Shown here in pieces: positions 1 through 8,410 of a stretch of 64,000 nucleotides of DNA. Numbering within the stretch: position 1 is the stretch's first letter; the number at the start of each line of letters is the position of its first letter. Under the pieces are notes generated by a model. It was not told the origin of the DNA. It ran no database searches and worked only from the letters and a program-made list of their open reading frames with translations. Position numbers and translations under genes: made by a program. Origin of the DNA: Pseudomonas sp. URIL14HWK12:I12 (GTDB lineage Bacteria > Pseudomonadota > Gammaproteobacteria > Pseudomonadales > Pseudomonadaceae); the NCBI RefSeq assembly GCF_003097135.1, contig NZ_QEQL01000005.1, positions 124,001 to 188,000 of the forward strand, given 5' to 3'.

Positions 1-86
1 ATGATGCAGGTCAGCCACAGCCCATAGAGATAGACGTCGCTGGGCTGCAGCAGGTAATGCCAGAAGAACTCCCAGCTGAAGTTCAT
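1..86 (-). CDS. Amino-acid ABC transporter permease, N-terminal fragment
   Basis: The first 28 residues of a minus-strand gene run off the left edge. They begin MNFSWEFFWHYLL and continue through an aromatic and hydrophobic stretch entering a first membrane segment, as in HisM/GlnP-type inner-membrane permeases. Its ATG overlaps the stop of the upstream binding-protein gene in an ATGA arrangement, so the two are translationally coupled. The permease role is inferred mainly from this coupling, because too little protein is visible for a domain call. Confidence 0.7.
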   Translation of the reverse strand, partial: MNFSWEFFWHYLLQPSDVYLYGLWLTCI

Positions 87-931
87 GCGCCACCCTCCGT
101 GACCAGAGGGTTGCCCTCACCCGGCTGGAGCATGTCGTCCTGGATCTTCCATTTTTCGAACAGCTTCTGGTAACTGCCATCGCTGCGCATGTTCTTGAGA
201 AGCGTTTCAACCGCCCTGCCCAGCTCCCGGTCATCCTTGCGCACGCCGATCCCGGCCAGGATATGGGCGAACGAAGGCACGGCATCTTCGAACAGGCCTG
301 GGGCGATGCTCTGGTAGTAGGCGGAAAATTCCGACGTAGTGCCGTAGGCGACTACTTGCTTGATCCGCAAGGCCTGGAAGGCATCGCTGTCGGAATTGAA
401 GACCACCAGGTTGATCGGCTGCCGCCCTTGGGCAACCAGCTCGTCGCTCTTGGCGTCCAGAATCGACTTGATGGTCGAGCCGTTGAGCACCGCAACCTTC
501 CTGGCCGACAGGTCGGAAAGGTCATGAATGCCTTCGGCATTACCCTTGTTCACCACAATGGTTTGGCTGGATTTGGTGTAGTCCACCATGTCGATGATCT
601 TGCGCCGCTCGGGCTTGTCGAACAGCTGCGTTACCACCAAGTCGCACTGGCGAGCCAAAAGGGCCGGAATGATCCCGGCGAACGGCATCGCCCGCCATTC
701 GGCCTTTTTGCCCAACTTCTTGGCGATCTCATTGCCAAGGTCCACCGCCAGGCCATCCGGCTGGCTGTTCTGGCTGTTCACGAAACTGATAGGGGGGCTG
801 TCGAGGCTGCTGCAGTAGACCAGCTTGTCAGTGCTCGCGAGCCTGGCGGGCACCGTCAACGCATCGGCCTGAACCACAGTGGCGCCGAAACCGACTAGGC
901 AGCAAAGCAGCTTTAACCTGTTCTTTAACAT
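83..931 (-). CDS. Periplasmic amino-acid-binding protein of an ABC transporter
   Basis: A 282-aa solute-binding protein of the family 3 type. Residues 1-23 form a signal peptide (basic MLKNRLK, hydrophobic core, ending VQADA). The mature part shows the usual opening (KLVYCSSLDSPPISF, then DGLAVDLGNEIAKKLG), the EW-x-PFAGIIPALLARQCDLV segment, and a second lobe beginning ARKVAVLNGST. The ATG is preceded by GGAGC at good spacing. It is the first gene of an operon with the permease that overlaps its stop codon. The ligand cannot be read from the sequence. The divergent GntR regulator probably controls it. Confidence 0.88.
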   Translation of the reverse strand: MLKNRLKLLCCLVGFGATVVQADALTVPARLASTDKLVYCSSLDSPPISFVNSQNSQPDGLAVDLGNEIAKKLGKKAEWRAMPFAGIIPALLARQCDLVVTQLFDKPERRKIIDMVDYTKSSQTIVVNKGNAEGIHDLSDLSARKVAVLNGSTIKSILDAKSDELVAQGRQPINLVVFNSDSDAFQALRIKQVVAYGTTSEFSAYYQSIAPGLFEDAVPSFAHILAGIGVRKDDRELGRAVETLLKNMRSDGSYQKLFEKWKIQDDMLQPGEGNPLVTEGGA

Positions 932-1053
932 CGCATGCTCCTGATGATGACGTAGCGGGTGTACCGCCTGGCATTAGAAAGGGTTCGGATCGTCTGGCCT
1001 GCACACGCCGCAAGCCCGCCGGGTGAACATGCCCAATCAGCGTAGGCTATTTA

Positions 1054-1069
1054 TGGATTAATGTATCCA
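1054..1069. promoter_or_regulatory. Candidate GntR operator (inverted repeat) upstream of the binding-protein operon
   Basis: TGGAT at 1054-1058 and ATCCA at 1065-1069 form a 5-bp inverted repeat with a 6-bp gap. The right arm is part of TGTATCCAAT (1062-1071), whose exact reverse complement ATTGGATACA recurs at 1363-1372 just before gntR. Short palindromes with GGAT/ATCC arms are typical of FCD-type GntR operators. The assignment is inference. The rest of 932-1391 (460 bp, divergent promoter region) shows no gene. Confidence 0.4.
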
Positions 1070-1277
1070 ATCCTGCAATATCGGTAAGCATAGCGCGTGC
1101 CAGCGGCGGCCCAGGCCAGCGGGGCCGCCCTACCTCGCCTTGCAGCACGGGTGCGATGCTGGAACGCTCAAACAGTGAGCGGGCCTGAATGACCTTATAG
1201 GGTGCGCCGCGCCCATTGGCGGTGCGGCACGGCTGCGCTTATCCTCAGTCGCCGATATCGTCGGCCGCCTGGAGGGA

Positions 1278-1299
1278 TTCGCGGGAGCGCGTTCCTACA
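1278..1299. repeat. Degenerate REP-like element
   Basis: Starts TTCGCGGG and ends TTCCTACA, resembling the two ends of the P. putida-type repetitive extragenic palindrome, which has a GCGGG/CCCGC stem and ends CTCCTACA. The internal stem is degenerate here. Only one copy was noticed in the window, so this is weak. Confidence 0.3.
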
Positions 1300-1362
1300 A
1301 TGAAAAGGACTGCTCTTGCGCAGGCGCGGTATTGGCAGAACAATTGCTTTGCCGAACGGCAG

Positions 1363-1372
1363 ATTGGATACA
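1363..1372. promoter_or_regulatory. Candidate GntR half-site at the gntR promoter
   Basis: ATTGGATACA lies 20 bp before the proposed gntR start and is the reverse complement of 1062-1071. A shared 10-bp motif in both divergent promoters suggests that the regulator controls both the transporter and itself. This is inferred from sequence only. Confidence 0.35.
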
Positions 1373-1391
1373 CAAATTCACAGGTAACCCC

Positions 1392-2063
1392 ATGCCTCCT
1401 GCAACCCATTACACCCAGGCCCCGCCTGCCACTGCCGAGGGGGAGGCCTATGCCTACCTGCTCGATGCCATCTGCAAAGGTCGATACGCCAAAGGTGATC
1501 GGCTGGTCGCAGAGGAGATCGCCAGCGAGGTCGGCATGAGCCGCATGCCGGTTCGCGAGGCGTTCCGCCGGCTGGCAGCAGAAGGTTTGGTGACGCTGAG
1601 GCCTAACCGCGGCGCCGTGGTCAGCGGGCTGGACATGGACGATGTGCGGGAAGTCTTCGAGATGCGCAGCGCACTGGAGGGCCTGGCCGTGCGGCTGGCG
1701 GTGCCAAACCTCACCGATCGCGATATCGCCAGCCTCGAACGCCTGCTCGAGGAGATGGAGGAGTACCGTGATGACGGTTCCGAGTGGGTCACCCGACATC
1801 GCAAATTCCATGAAGCCCTGTGCAGTTATGCCAGGCGCCCCCGCCTGATGCGGCAGATCCACTCGCTTTATTCGACGATCGAACCACCAATGCGCCTGTG
1901 GTTGCAGTTCGTAGACACACAGCACAGTGCCCGAGAAACCCACCAGATGATCATCGACGTGCTGCGCGCGCGTGATCCCGAGCAGGCCGAACGGCTCATT
2001 CGCAACCACATCGAAGGCACCGTGCCAGCGTTGATCGATTTCCTGGAAAGCACATCGAGCTGA
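1392..2063 (+). CDS. GntR-family transcriptional regulator (FCD domain)
   Basis: A 223-aa regulator using the ATG at MPPATHYTQ; an upstream in-frame ATG at 1332 is also possible. The N-terminal winged helix covers about residues 20-85 (AEEIASEVGMSRMPVREAF, then AAEGLVTLRPNRGAVV). The FCD effector domain follows (FEMRSALEGLAVRLAV, with later His residues in TRHRKFHEAL and RNHIEGT that commonly bind metal or organic acid). It is divergent from the amino-acid transporter operon and shares a 10-bp motif with that promoter. The effector ligand is unknown. Confidence 0.88.
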   Translation: MPPATHYTQAPPATAEGEAYAYLLDAICKGRYAKGDRLVAEEIASEVGMSRMPVREAFRRLAAEGLVTLRPNRGAVVSGLDMDDVREVFEMRSALEGLAVRLAVPNLTDRDIASLERLLEEMEEYRDDGSEWVTRHRKFHEALCSYARRPRLMRQIHSLYSTIEPPMRLWLQFVDTQHSARETHQMIIDVLRARDPEQAERLIRNHIEGTVPALIDFLESTSS

Positions 2064-2145
2064 CACTGGTGGAGTGAATCGGGTGCACCCGAGTTCGCCC
2101 GCCTGGCACGCAAACCGCGGCCGGCAAATTGTAAAAAATCTCAAT

Positions 2146-2160
2146 TGATATATATTCTCA
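2146..2160. promoter_or_regulatory. Candidate Fur box
   Basis: TGATATATATTCTCA matches the 7-1-7 Fur consensus TGATAATnATTATCA at 11 of 14 defined positions. It lies in an AT-rich patch about 85 bp before the reductase start. Iron control of PepSY-type ferric reductases is common in Pseudomonas. The site is a prediction. Confidence 0.5.
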
Positions 2161-2243
2161 CCCCCTTGATGACCCTCCCCTGCCCCAGCCCCTGGTGTGT
2201 ACAACGCCAGGGCATGCTGCGTGGGCCGTAGCCATTCCTTTTC

Positions 2244-4613
2244 GTGAGCGACCGCGTGTTCAAGAAGGTTCTTTTCCAACTGCATTGGTTCTTCGGCATC
2301 ACGGCAGGCCTGGTGCTCGCCTTGATGGGTATCACTGGAGCCCTCTATTCGTTTCAGGATGAAATCCTGCGCACACTGAACCCTGACACGCTGAAGGTGC
2401 AGCCACGGCCCGAAGGCCCATTGCCGCTGGGGCGCTTGGTCGACCAGTTGCAACAGGTGGTGGGCAAAGAAGTGGTTGCGCTCAACCTTGAAGTGACTAC
2501 CGGCGAGGCCTCCCGTGCCTATTTCATGCCCGAGGCCGGGCAACGGCGCGGCGAGCTGCGCTATTTCAACAGTTACACCGGCGCGCTCACGGGTGAAGTT
2601 CGCGGTGAGGCGTTCTTTCGCCTGATGCTCGACCTGCACCGTTTTCTGGCCATCGGCGACACCGGCCGGCAGATCACCGGTGCCTGCACCTTGGCGCTGC
2701 TGTTCTTCTGCTTCTCCGGCCTCTACCTGCGCTGGCCGCGCCGGCCGTTGAACTGGCGTGCCTGGTTGGCGCTGGACTGGGCGAAAAAAGGCCGCGCCTT
2801 CCAGTGGGACCTGCACGCGGTGTTCGGCACCTGGTGCCTGGTGGTCTATCTGCTCAGCGCGACCACCGGCCTGACCTGGTCCTACGCCTGGTTTCGCGAC
2901 GGCGCCGTCGCGCTCCTGTCCAGCGACCAACCCCAGCAGCGCCCGGCCGAGCGGCGCGACCGCCCAGGCAACCGGCCGGCCGAGGCACTGCAAGTCGACT
3001 TCACCGCCATCGACCAGGCGGTCCGCCAGGCCGCCGGCCCTGATCTCGCCAGCTACACCTTGCGCCTGCCGGCGCGGGCGAGCGGCGTGGCCACGGTGTT
3101 CTATTTGCTGAGCAGCTCGCCTAATGATCGCGCTTTCAATCAATTGCAACTCACGCCCACCAACGGTGCGTTGCGCAGCCACGCCACCTATGCGCAAAAG
3201 GCCCTGGGCGACCAGCTGCTGACCAGCCTCTATGCCCTTCATGTGGGCAGTTACTTCGGCCTGCCCGGCCGGCTGATCATCACCCTCGCTTCGCTGTGCA
3301 TGCCGCTGTTCTTCGTCACCGGCTGGCTGCTGTACCTGGATCGCCGGCGCAAGCAGCGGCTGATTCGCCACAGCCGCCAAGGGCTCGATGCGGCCAGCGA
3401 AGGCTGGCTGATCGGGTTCGCCAGCCAAAGCGGGCAGGCCGAGCAATTGGCCTGGCAAGCGGCGGCGCAACTGCAGGCCGGCGGCATCGGTGCCAAGGTG
3501 CGGGCCTTGGGTACCATCAGCGAAAGCGACCTGAAGGCTACCGACCGCGCATTGTTCGTGGTCAGCACCTTTGGCGACGGGGAAGCGCCCGATAGCGCCC
3601 GGCTGTTCGAACGGCAGATGGCCGCCCTGCACTGGCCCCTGCCCCATCTGCGCTATGGCTTGTTGGCGCTCGGCGACCGCAACTACACGCAGTTCTGCGG
3701 CTTTGCCCGCTCGCTCGACGCCTGGTTGAGTGCGCAAGGTGCTACACCGCTGTTCGAGCGCATCGAAGTGGACAACCACGCGCCAGCTGCGCTGGCCCAG
3801 TGGGCCGGGCAGGTGGCCGCGCAGGCCGGAGGCGCAGCAGTGCTGGCGCACCCGGAGCGCTTCAGCCCCTGGACCCTGGCCGAACGCCGCCTGCTCAACC
3901 CCGGTAGCGCTGGCGCGCCGGTCTATCACCTGCGCCTGGTGCCTGAAGGCCTGGCGAGCTGGAGCGCCGGCGACATCGCTGAAATTCTCCCAGGGCCAGG
4001 CGCCGACGCCGCCCAGGCGCGGGAATACTCCATTGCCTCACTGCCCGCCGACGGCGGCGTCGAACTGCTGGTGCGCCAGCATCGCCACGCCGACGGCAGC
4101 CTGGGCCTGGGCAGCGGCTGGCTCACCGAGCACGCTGCACTGGGCGGTACGGTTCAGCTGCACCTGCGCCGCAACAGCGCTTTCCACGCACCTGACGATG
4201 ACCGCCCCCTGATCCTGATCGGCAATGGCACCGGGCTTGCCGGCCTGCGCAGCCTGCTGCGCCAACGGGAAGTGCAAGGCCACGCCCGCAACTGGCTGTT
4301 GTTCGGCGAACGCAACCGCGCCCACGACCTACTGCTGGGCCATGAGCTGGAAGGCTGGCTCGCCCGCGGGCATCTGCAGCGGCTTGATCTGGCCTTCTCG
4401 CGCGACCAGGCCGAAAAGGTGTACGTACAAAGCCGCCTGCGTGAGGCTGCAGAACCGCTGCTCAGATGGCTGGCTGAAGGCGCCGCGTTGTATGTATGCG
4501 GCAGCCTTCAAGGCATGGCCGATGGCGTCGACCGTACCTTGCGCGAGCTGCTGGGGGAGGCAGCGGTGCAGCACCTGATCGAGCAGGGCCGCTATCGCCG
4601 CGACGTCTACTGA
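2244..4613 (+). CDS. PepSY transmembrane / flavodoxin / NADPH reductase (PiuB-like ferric reductase)
   Basis: A 789-aa fusion. The N-terminal half is a PepSY-type membrane protein with four likely membrane helices: about residues 10-33, 143-162, 190-210 and 345-366. A flavodoxin-like module follows from about residue 388 (WLIGFASQSGQAEQLAW, then VVSTFGDGEAPDSA). A CysJ-like FAD/NADPH module ends the protein (REYSIAS for FAD, LILIGNGTGLAGLRSLL for NADP, YVCGSLQGMADGV near the end). The architecture fits inner-membrane reductases that move electrons from NADPH to periplasmic ferric-siderophores, as proposed for PiuB and FoxB. The start is GTG at 2244 or GTG at 2256; neither has a clear ribosome site. 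The Fur-box-like site upstream supports an iron role. Confidence 0.85.
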   Translation: MSDRVFKKVLFQLHWFFGITAGLVLALMGITGALYSFQDEILRTLNPDTLKVQPRPEGPLPLGRLVDQLQQVVGKEVVALNLEVTTGEASRAYFMPEAGQRRGELRYFNSYTGALTGEVRGEAFFRLMLDLHRFLAIGDTGRQITGACTLALLFFCFSGLYLRWPRRPLNWRAWLALDWAKKGRAFQWDLHAVFGTWCLVVYLLSATTGLTWSYAWFRDGAVALLSSDQPQQRPAERRDRPGNRPAEALQVDFTAIDQAVRQAAGPDLASYTLRLPARASGVATVFYLLSSSPNDRAFNQLQLTPTNGALRSHATYAQKALGDQLLTSLYALHVGSYFGLPGRLIITLASLCMPLFFVTGWLLYLDRRRKQRLIRHSRQGLDAASEGWLIGFASQSGQAEQLAWQAAAQLQAGGIGAKVRALGTISESDLKATDRALFVVSTFGDGEAPDSARLFERQMAALHWPLPHLRYGLLALGDRNYTQFCGFARSLDAWLSAQGATPLFERIEVDNHAPAALAQWAGQVAAQAGGAAVLAHPERFSPWTLAERRLLNPGSAGAPVYHLRLVPEGLASWSAGDIAEILPGPGADAAQAREYSIASLPADGGVELLVRQHRHADGSLGLGSGWLTEHAALGGTVQLHLRRNSAFHAPDDDRPLILIGNGTGLAGLRSLLRQREVQGHARNWLLFGERNRAHDLLLGHELEGWLARGHLQRLDLAFSRDQAEKVYVQSRLREAAEPLLRWLAEGAALYVCGSLQGMADGVDRTLRELLGEAAVQHLIEQGRYRRDVY

Positions 4614-4614
4614 C

Positions 4615-6168
4615 TCACGCCGGCTGCAAGGTGTGCTCGAACACCGCCTCGCCTTTCAGGTCACGCAGGGTCACCTTCAATTCACCGCTGTGCGCATCGA
4701 TGTTCACCTCACCGAAAAACTGGTAGCCGGCCAGGGGCGAGGTATTCTGCTGCGGCGGCGCCTTCTGGAACACCACCTGCGGCCCAAAGGTGCCGTCCAG
4801 CGGGTTGGGGCCGAAGCTGCCGGCATTGAGCGGCCCCGCAACGAACTCCCAGAACGGCTCGAAATCCTGAAACGCCGCGCGGTCGGGGTGATAGTGGTGA
4901 GCGGCGGCGTAGTGCACATCAGCGGTCAACCAGACGATATTGCGCACCTGCGCTGCACGCAGGTAACTCAACAGTTCGGCGATCTCCAGTTCACGGCCCT
5001 TGGCCGGCCCATCATCGCCGTTGGCGATCGCCTCCCAGCGCCTGACCCCCGGGCTTACCTCCCCATCCGGGACGCCGAGGCCGATCGGCATGTCGGCGGC
5101 GATCACCTTCCATTGTGCGGTCGACGCCTTGAGCTGAGCCTTCAGCCAGTCGAGCTGGGCACGGCCAAGAAAGGCACTGCTGTCGGTCATGGTGGGGGAC
5201 AGGTTCGCATCATTAGGGCCGCGGTAGCTGCGCATGTCGAGCACGAACACCTCCAGCATCGGGCCGTAGGCGAGCTTGCGGTACACCCGCCGGCCCTGAT
5301 CGGCCGCTTGTAGGCGCATGGGCGAGTATTCCAGCCAGGCCTGGCGCGCATTGACTACCAGCTTCTGAATGTCCTTGACCTGATAGCGCTCATCAAGCTG
5401 CTTGCTTGGCGACCAGTTGTTGGTCACCTCGTGGTCATCCCACTGCCAGATCTGCGGCACCTCGGCGTTGAAACGCCGTACGTTCTCATCCATGAGGTTG
5501 TAGCGGTAGTTGCCCCGGTAGTCATCGAGCGTCTCGGCCACTTTGCTTTTGGCCTCGGTGGTCAGGTTGCGCCACGGGCGGCCGTCCTCGGTGGTAAGCA
5601 TGGCCGGCACCGGGCTGTCGGCATAGATGGTGTCGCCGCTGTGAATGAAGAAATCCGGCAGGCGCAGGCGCATTGCCTCATAGATGCGCATGCCGCCGAT
5701 GTCCGGGTTGATGCCGTAACCCTGCCCCACGGTGTCACCACTCCAGACGAAGCGAATATCGCGCTTGTGTACCGGCACGCTACGTAGATGCCCCAGCCAC
5801 GGCTCGCTGGCCAGGCCACTGCTGGCATCCTCGAACCAGACCCGATAGAAAATCGCCTGCCCGGCCGGCAGCTGCGTCAGTTCGACCCGCGCCGTGAAAT
5901 CGCTGCGGGCGTCCACCGCCGCTGCCACCACCCGGCGCGGTTGGCTGAAGCGACTGTGGGTGTCCCACTCCACCACCATCTTCGCCGGCCGGTCGCAGCG
6001 GCTCCACACCACCGCGCGGTCGCCCAGCGGGTCGCCCGACTGCACCCCGTCCAGCATACGCGGGCGGGCGTCGGGGGCCGCGATGATCGCGGGCGCAGCG
6101 CCGGGCAACAGCAAGCCGGCACCGACGGTCTGCAGCAGGCGGCGGCGGGCCAGGGGGAAGTCGTACAT
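4615..6168 (-). CDS. phoD: Alkaline phosphatase D (PhoD family), Tat-exported
   Basis: A 517-aa secreted phosphodiesterase/phosphomonoesterase. The start at 6168 is chosen for its GGAGAG ribosome site and because it gives a Tat signal (ARRRLLQTVGAGLLLPG). The PhoD N-terminal domain (MLDGVQSGDP) is followed by metallophosphatase motifs: FIHSGDTIYAD, WQWDDHEVTNNW and LTADVHYAAAHHYHP. The last of these supplies metal-binding His residues. The family binds Ca and Fe and releases phosphate from organic esters in the periplasm. The gene runs convergently with the reductase one base away and divergently from the DUF2845 gene. Its C-terminus KGEAVFEHTLQPA is complete. Confidence 0.93.
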   Translation of the reverse strand: MYDFPLARRRLLQTVGAGLLLPGAAPAIIAAPDARPRMLDGVQSGDPLGDRAVVWSRCDRPAKMVVEWDTHSRFSQPRRVVAAAVDARSDFTARVELTQLPAGQAIFYRVWFEDASSGLASEPWLGHLRSVPVHKRDIRFVWSGDTVGQGYGINPDIGGMRIYEAMRLRLPDFFIHSGDTIYADSPVPAMLTTEDGRPWRNLTTEAKSKVAETLDDYRGNYRYNLMDENVRRFNAEVPQIWQWDDHEVTNNWSPSKQLDERYQVKDIQKLVVNARQAWLEYSPMRLQAADQGRRVYRKLAYGPMLEVFVLDMRSYRGPNDANLSPTMTDSSAFLGRAQLDWLKAQLKASTAQWKVIAADMPIGLGVPDGEVSPGVRRWEAIANGDDGPAKGRELEIAELLSYLRAAQVRNIVWLTADVHYAAAHHYHPDRAAFQDFEPFWEFVAGPLNAGSFGPNPLDGTFGPQVVFQKAPPQQNTSPLAGYQFFGEVNIDAHSGELKVTLRDLKGEAVFEHTLQPA

Positions 6169-6355
6169 GGGGCTCTCCGAAGGTGGAATGGAGAGGATAT
6201 GTAACGGTGCAGGTGTGACAGGGGTATGGCATTGAGCGGAAAACCCGCAACGGGGATCGCCCTGTCTCGCCCGATAGGAAACCAGACGGCTAGCCTGTGC
6301 TTTTGTAACAAGGTTATGCATAGTGCTCGGACAACCCCGTGCCAAGGAGGCCGCC

Positions 6356-6661
6356 ATGCAATCACTTACACTGCCCCTCGCCCTGATCGCCTTGCTGGCT
6401 GCCGGCCCGGCACTCGCCGATGACACCTGGCGCTGCAACAGCGCGCTGGTGTCGGTTGGCGACACCACGGCGCGCGTGGTGCGCACCTGCGGCGAACCGC
6501 CCAGCAAGTCGACCACGCAGTACGTGAACATTCCCGATAACCGCGGCGGCTACAGCGAAGTGCCGGTGCAGCAGTGGACCTACGGCCCGGACTCAGGCAT
6601 GTACCACACCCTGCGGTTCGAAGGTGATCGCCTGGTGGGGATCACCTCCGAGCGCGGTTGA
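6356..6661 (+). CDS. Small secreted DUF2845 protein
   Basis: A 101-aa protein. The ATG at 6356 follows a strong AAGGAGG and begins a clean signal peptide (MQSLTLPLALIALLAAGPALA). The mature part starts DDTWRCNSALVSVGD and holds two Cys (WRC and RTCGEPPSK) that could pair in the periplasm, then a WTYGPDSGMYHTLRFEGDRLVGI beta segment. This matches DUF2845, a Pseudomonas family of unknown function. It ends three bases before the convergent fruA stop. Confidence 0.85.
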   Translation: MQSLTLPLALIALLAAGPALADDTWRCNSALVSVGDTTARVVRTCGEPPSKSTTQYVNIPDNRGGYSEVPVQQWTYGPDSGMYHTLRFEGDRLVGITSERG

Positions 6662-6664
6662 GGC

Positions 6665-8410
6665 TCAGGCTGCCGCGGGCTGCGCGGCGACCGCGTCCTG
6701 CCCGCGCTTGATCGTCGCGTACACCACCGCGGTGACCAGGCTGCCTGCCAGTATCGCCACCAGATACAGCAGCGCATGGTTGATCGCGTTGGGGATCAGC
6801 AGCACGAACAGCCCACCATGAGGCGCTGCCAGCTTGCAGCCGAACAGCATCGACAGCGCACCGGTGAGCGCGCCACCGGCGATGCTGGCAGGGATCACCC
6901 GCAGGGGGTCCTTGGCAGCGAACGGAATAGCGCCTTCGGAAATGAAGCACATGCCCAGCACCAGCGCAGCCTTGCCGGCCTCGCGCTCGCTCTGGGCGAA
7001 CTTGCGGCGGGCCAGGAAAGTCGCCAGGCCCAGGCCGATGGGGGGCACCATGCCCGCAGCCATGGTCGCGGCCATCGGCCCACCCGCCTGGTTGGCCAGC
7101 AGCCCTACCGAAAACGCGTAGGCGGCCTTGTTGATCGGGCCACCGAGGTCCACGCACATCATGCCGCCCAGCAGCAGCCCCAGCAGCACGGCGTTGGCGG
7201 TACCCATGCTGTCAAGGAACTGGGTGAGGCTGGCCAGCATGCTGGCAACCGGCGAGCCCACTACGTAGATCATCACCATGCCTGTGAACAGGCTCGCCAG
7301 CAGCGGGATGATCAGGATCGGCTTGAGCGCCTCGAGGCTTGCGGGTAACCGCAGTGCGCGATTGATACCCCAGGCCAGGTAGCCCGCGATGAAACCTGCC
7401 AGGATGCCGCCGATGAAGCCGGCACCCAAGGTGCTGGCCAGCAGGCCGCCGATCATGCCGGGGGCGATACCGGGGCGGTCGGCGATCGAGTAGGCAATGT
7501 AGCCCGCCAGCAGCGGCACCATCAGGGTGAACGCGGCATCACCTACTTTCTTCAGCGCAGCGGCCAGGGTGCCGGGCTCTTCGAAGGCATGAATGCCGAA
7601 TACGAACGACAGTGCGATCAGCAAGCCGCCCGCTACCACCATCGGCAGCATGAACGACACGCCGGTGAGCAAATGTTTGTACACCCCTTTGCGCTCGGCC
7701 TTGGCCGGCGCCTGGCTGGCGCCACCACCGGCCTGCTCCACCGCACCTTCGGCCAGGGCCTTGCGCAACGTGGCCTGCGCCTGTTTGAGCGCAATGCCGG
7801 TGCCGCAACGGAAAATACGCTTGCCGGCGAAACGATCGGTGGCCACCTCGATGTCAGCGGCCAGCAGCACCACATCGGCCTCGGCAATCGCTTCAGCGCT
7901 GAGCGGTGTACGGGCGCCTACCGAGCCCTGGGTTTCCACCGCAAGGCTATAGCCCAGCTGCTGGGCAGCCTGCTGCAGTGCTTCAGCGGCCATAAAGGTA
8001 TGGGCAACGCCGGTGGGGCACGCGGTAACCGCGACGATTTTCGGCTGCCCGTTCGGTGCTTGAGCACCCTGCGCGGCAGCGGTAGCCGGCGGCTGGTAAG
8101 GCTGCGCCTGGCGCTCGGCTTCGCGCAGGAAGGCATCGGCGTCGGTCAGCGCCTTGGCCGGGGTGCTCTCGAACAGGCGTTTGCCGGCGAAACGGGTGAG
8201 GTCGAGCGGGCCGGTGCGCACCACCAGCACCCAGTCGGCACTCTGGATGTCGCTGGGGGCCAGGCCTTGTTCAGGGTGCTGGGGGTCGTGCACCTCCACG
8301 CAGGGGGTAAAACCCTGGCGCCTGGCTGCCGCTTCCAGCAGGCGGGCACTGAGCACACTGGAAACGCGGCCGTTGGGGCAAGCCGTGACGATGGCTAATT
8401 TCATGTTCAT
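6665..8410 (-). CDS. fruA: Fructose PTS transporter, EIIB'BC
   Basis: A 581-aa membrane component that imports fructose and phosphorylates it to fructose-1-phosphate. The N-terminal B' domain (MNMKLAIVTACPNGR) is followed by the catalytic B domain with Cys131 in VTACPTGVAHTF, which accepts phosphate from the FruB EIIA domain. A multi-helix C domain follows from about residue 210 (YKHLLTGVSFMLPMVVAGGLL, later GLLLGGMMCVDLGGPINKAAYAF). The ATG at 8410 overlaps the fruK stop (ATGA), so it is coupled as the last gene of fruBKA. Confidence 0.96.
   Translation of the reverse strand: MNMKLAIVTACPNGRVSSVLSARLLEAAARRQGFTPCVEVHDPQHPEQGLAPSDIQSADWVLVVRTGPLDLTRFAGKRLFESTPAKALTDADAFLREAERQAQPYQPPATAAAQGAQAPNGQPKIVAVTACPTGVAHTFMAAEALQQAAQQLGYSLAVETQGSVGARTPLSAEAIAEADVVLLAADIEVATDRFAGKRIFRCGTGIALKQAQATLRKALAEGAVEQAGGGASQAPAKAERKGVYKHLLTGVSFMLPMVVAGGLLIALSFVFGIHAFEEPGTLAAALKKVGDAAFTLMVPLLAGYIAYSIADRPGIAPGMIGGLLASTLGAGFIGGILAGFIAGYLAWGINRALRLPASLEALKPILIIPLLASLFTGMVMIYVVGSPVASMLASLTQFLDSMGTANAVLLGLLLGGMMCVDLGGPINKAAYAFSVGLLANQAGGPMAATMAAGMVPPIGLGLATFLARRKFAQSEREAGKAALVLGMCFISEGAIPFAAKDPLRVIPASIAGGALTGALSMLFGCKLAAPHGGLFVLLIPNAINHALLYLVAILAGSLVTAVVYATIKRGQDAVAAQPAAA

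Noticed and set aside
1245..3929. 894-aa open frame on the minus strand
   Set aside because: It crosses gntR and the PepSY reductase antisense, is low-complexity in Gln, Ala and Gly, and shows no domain.
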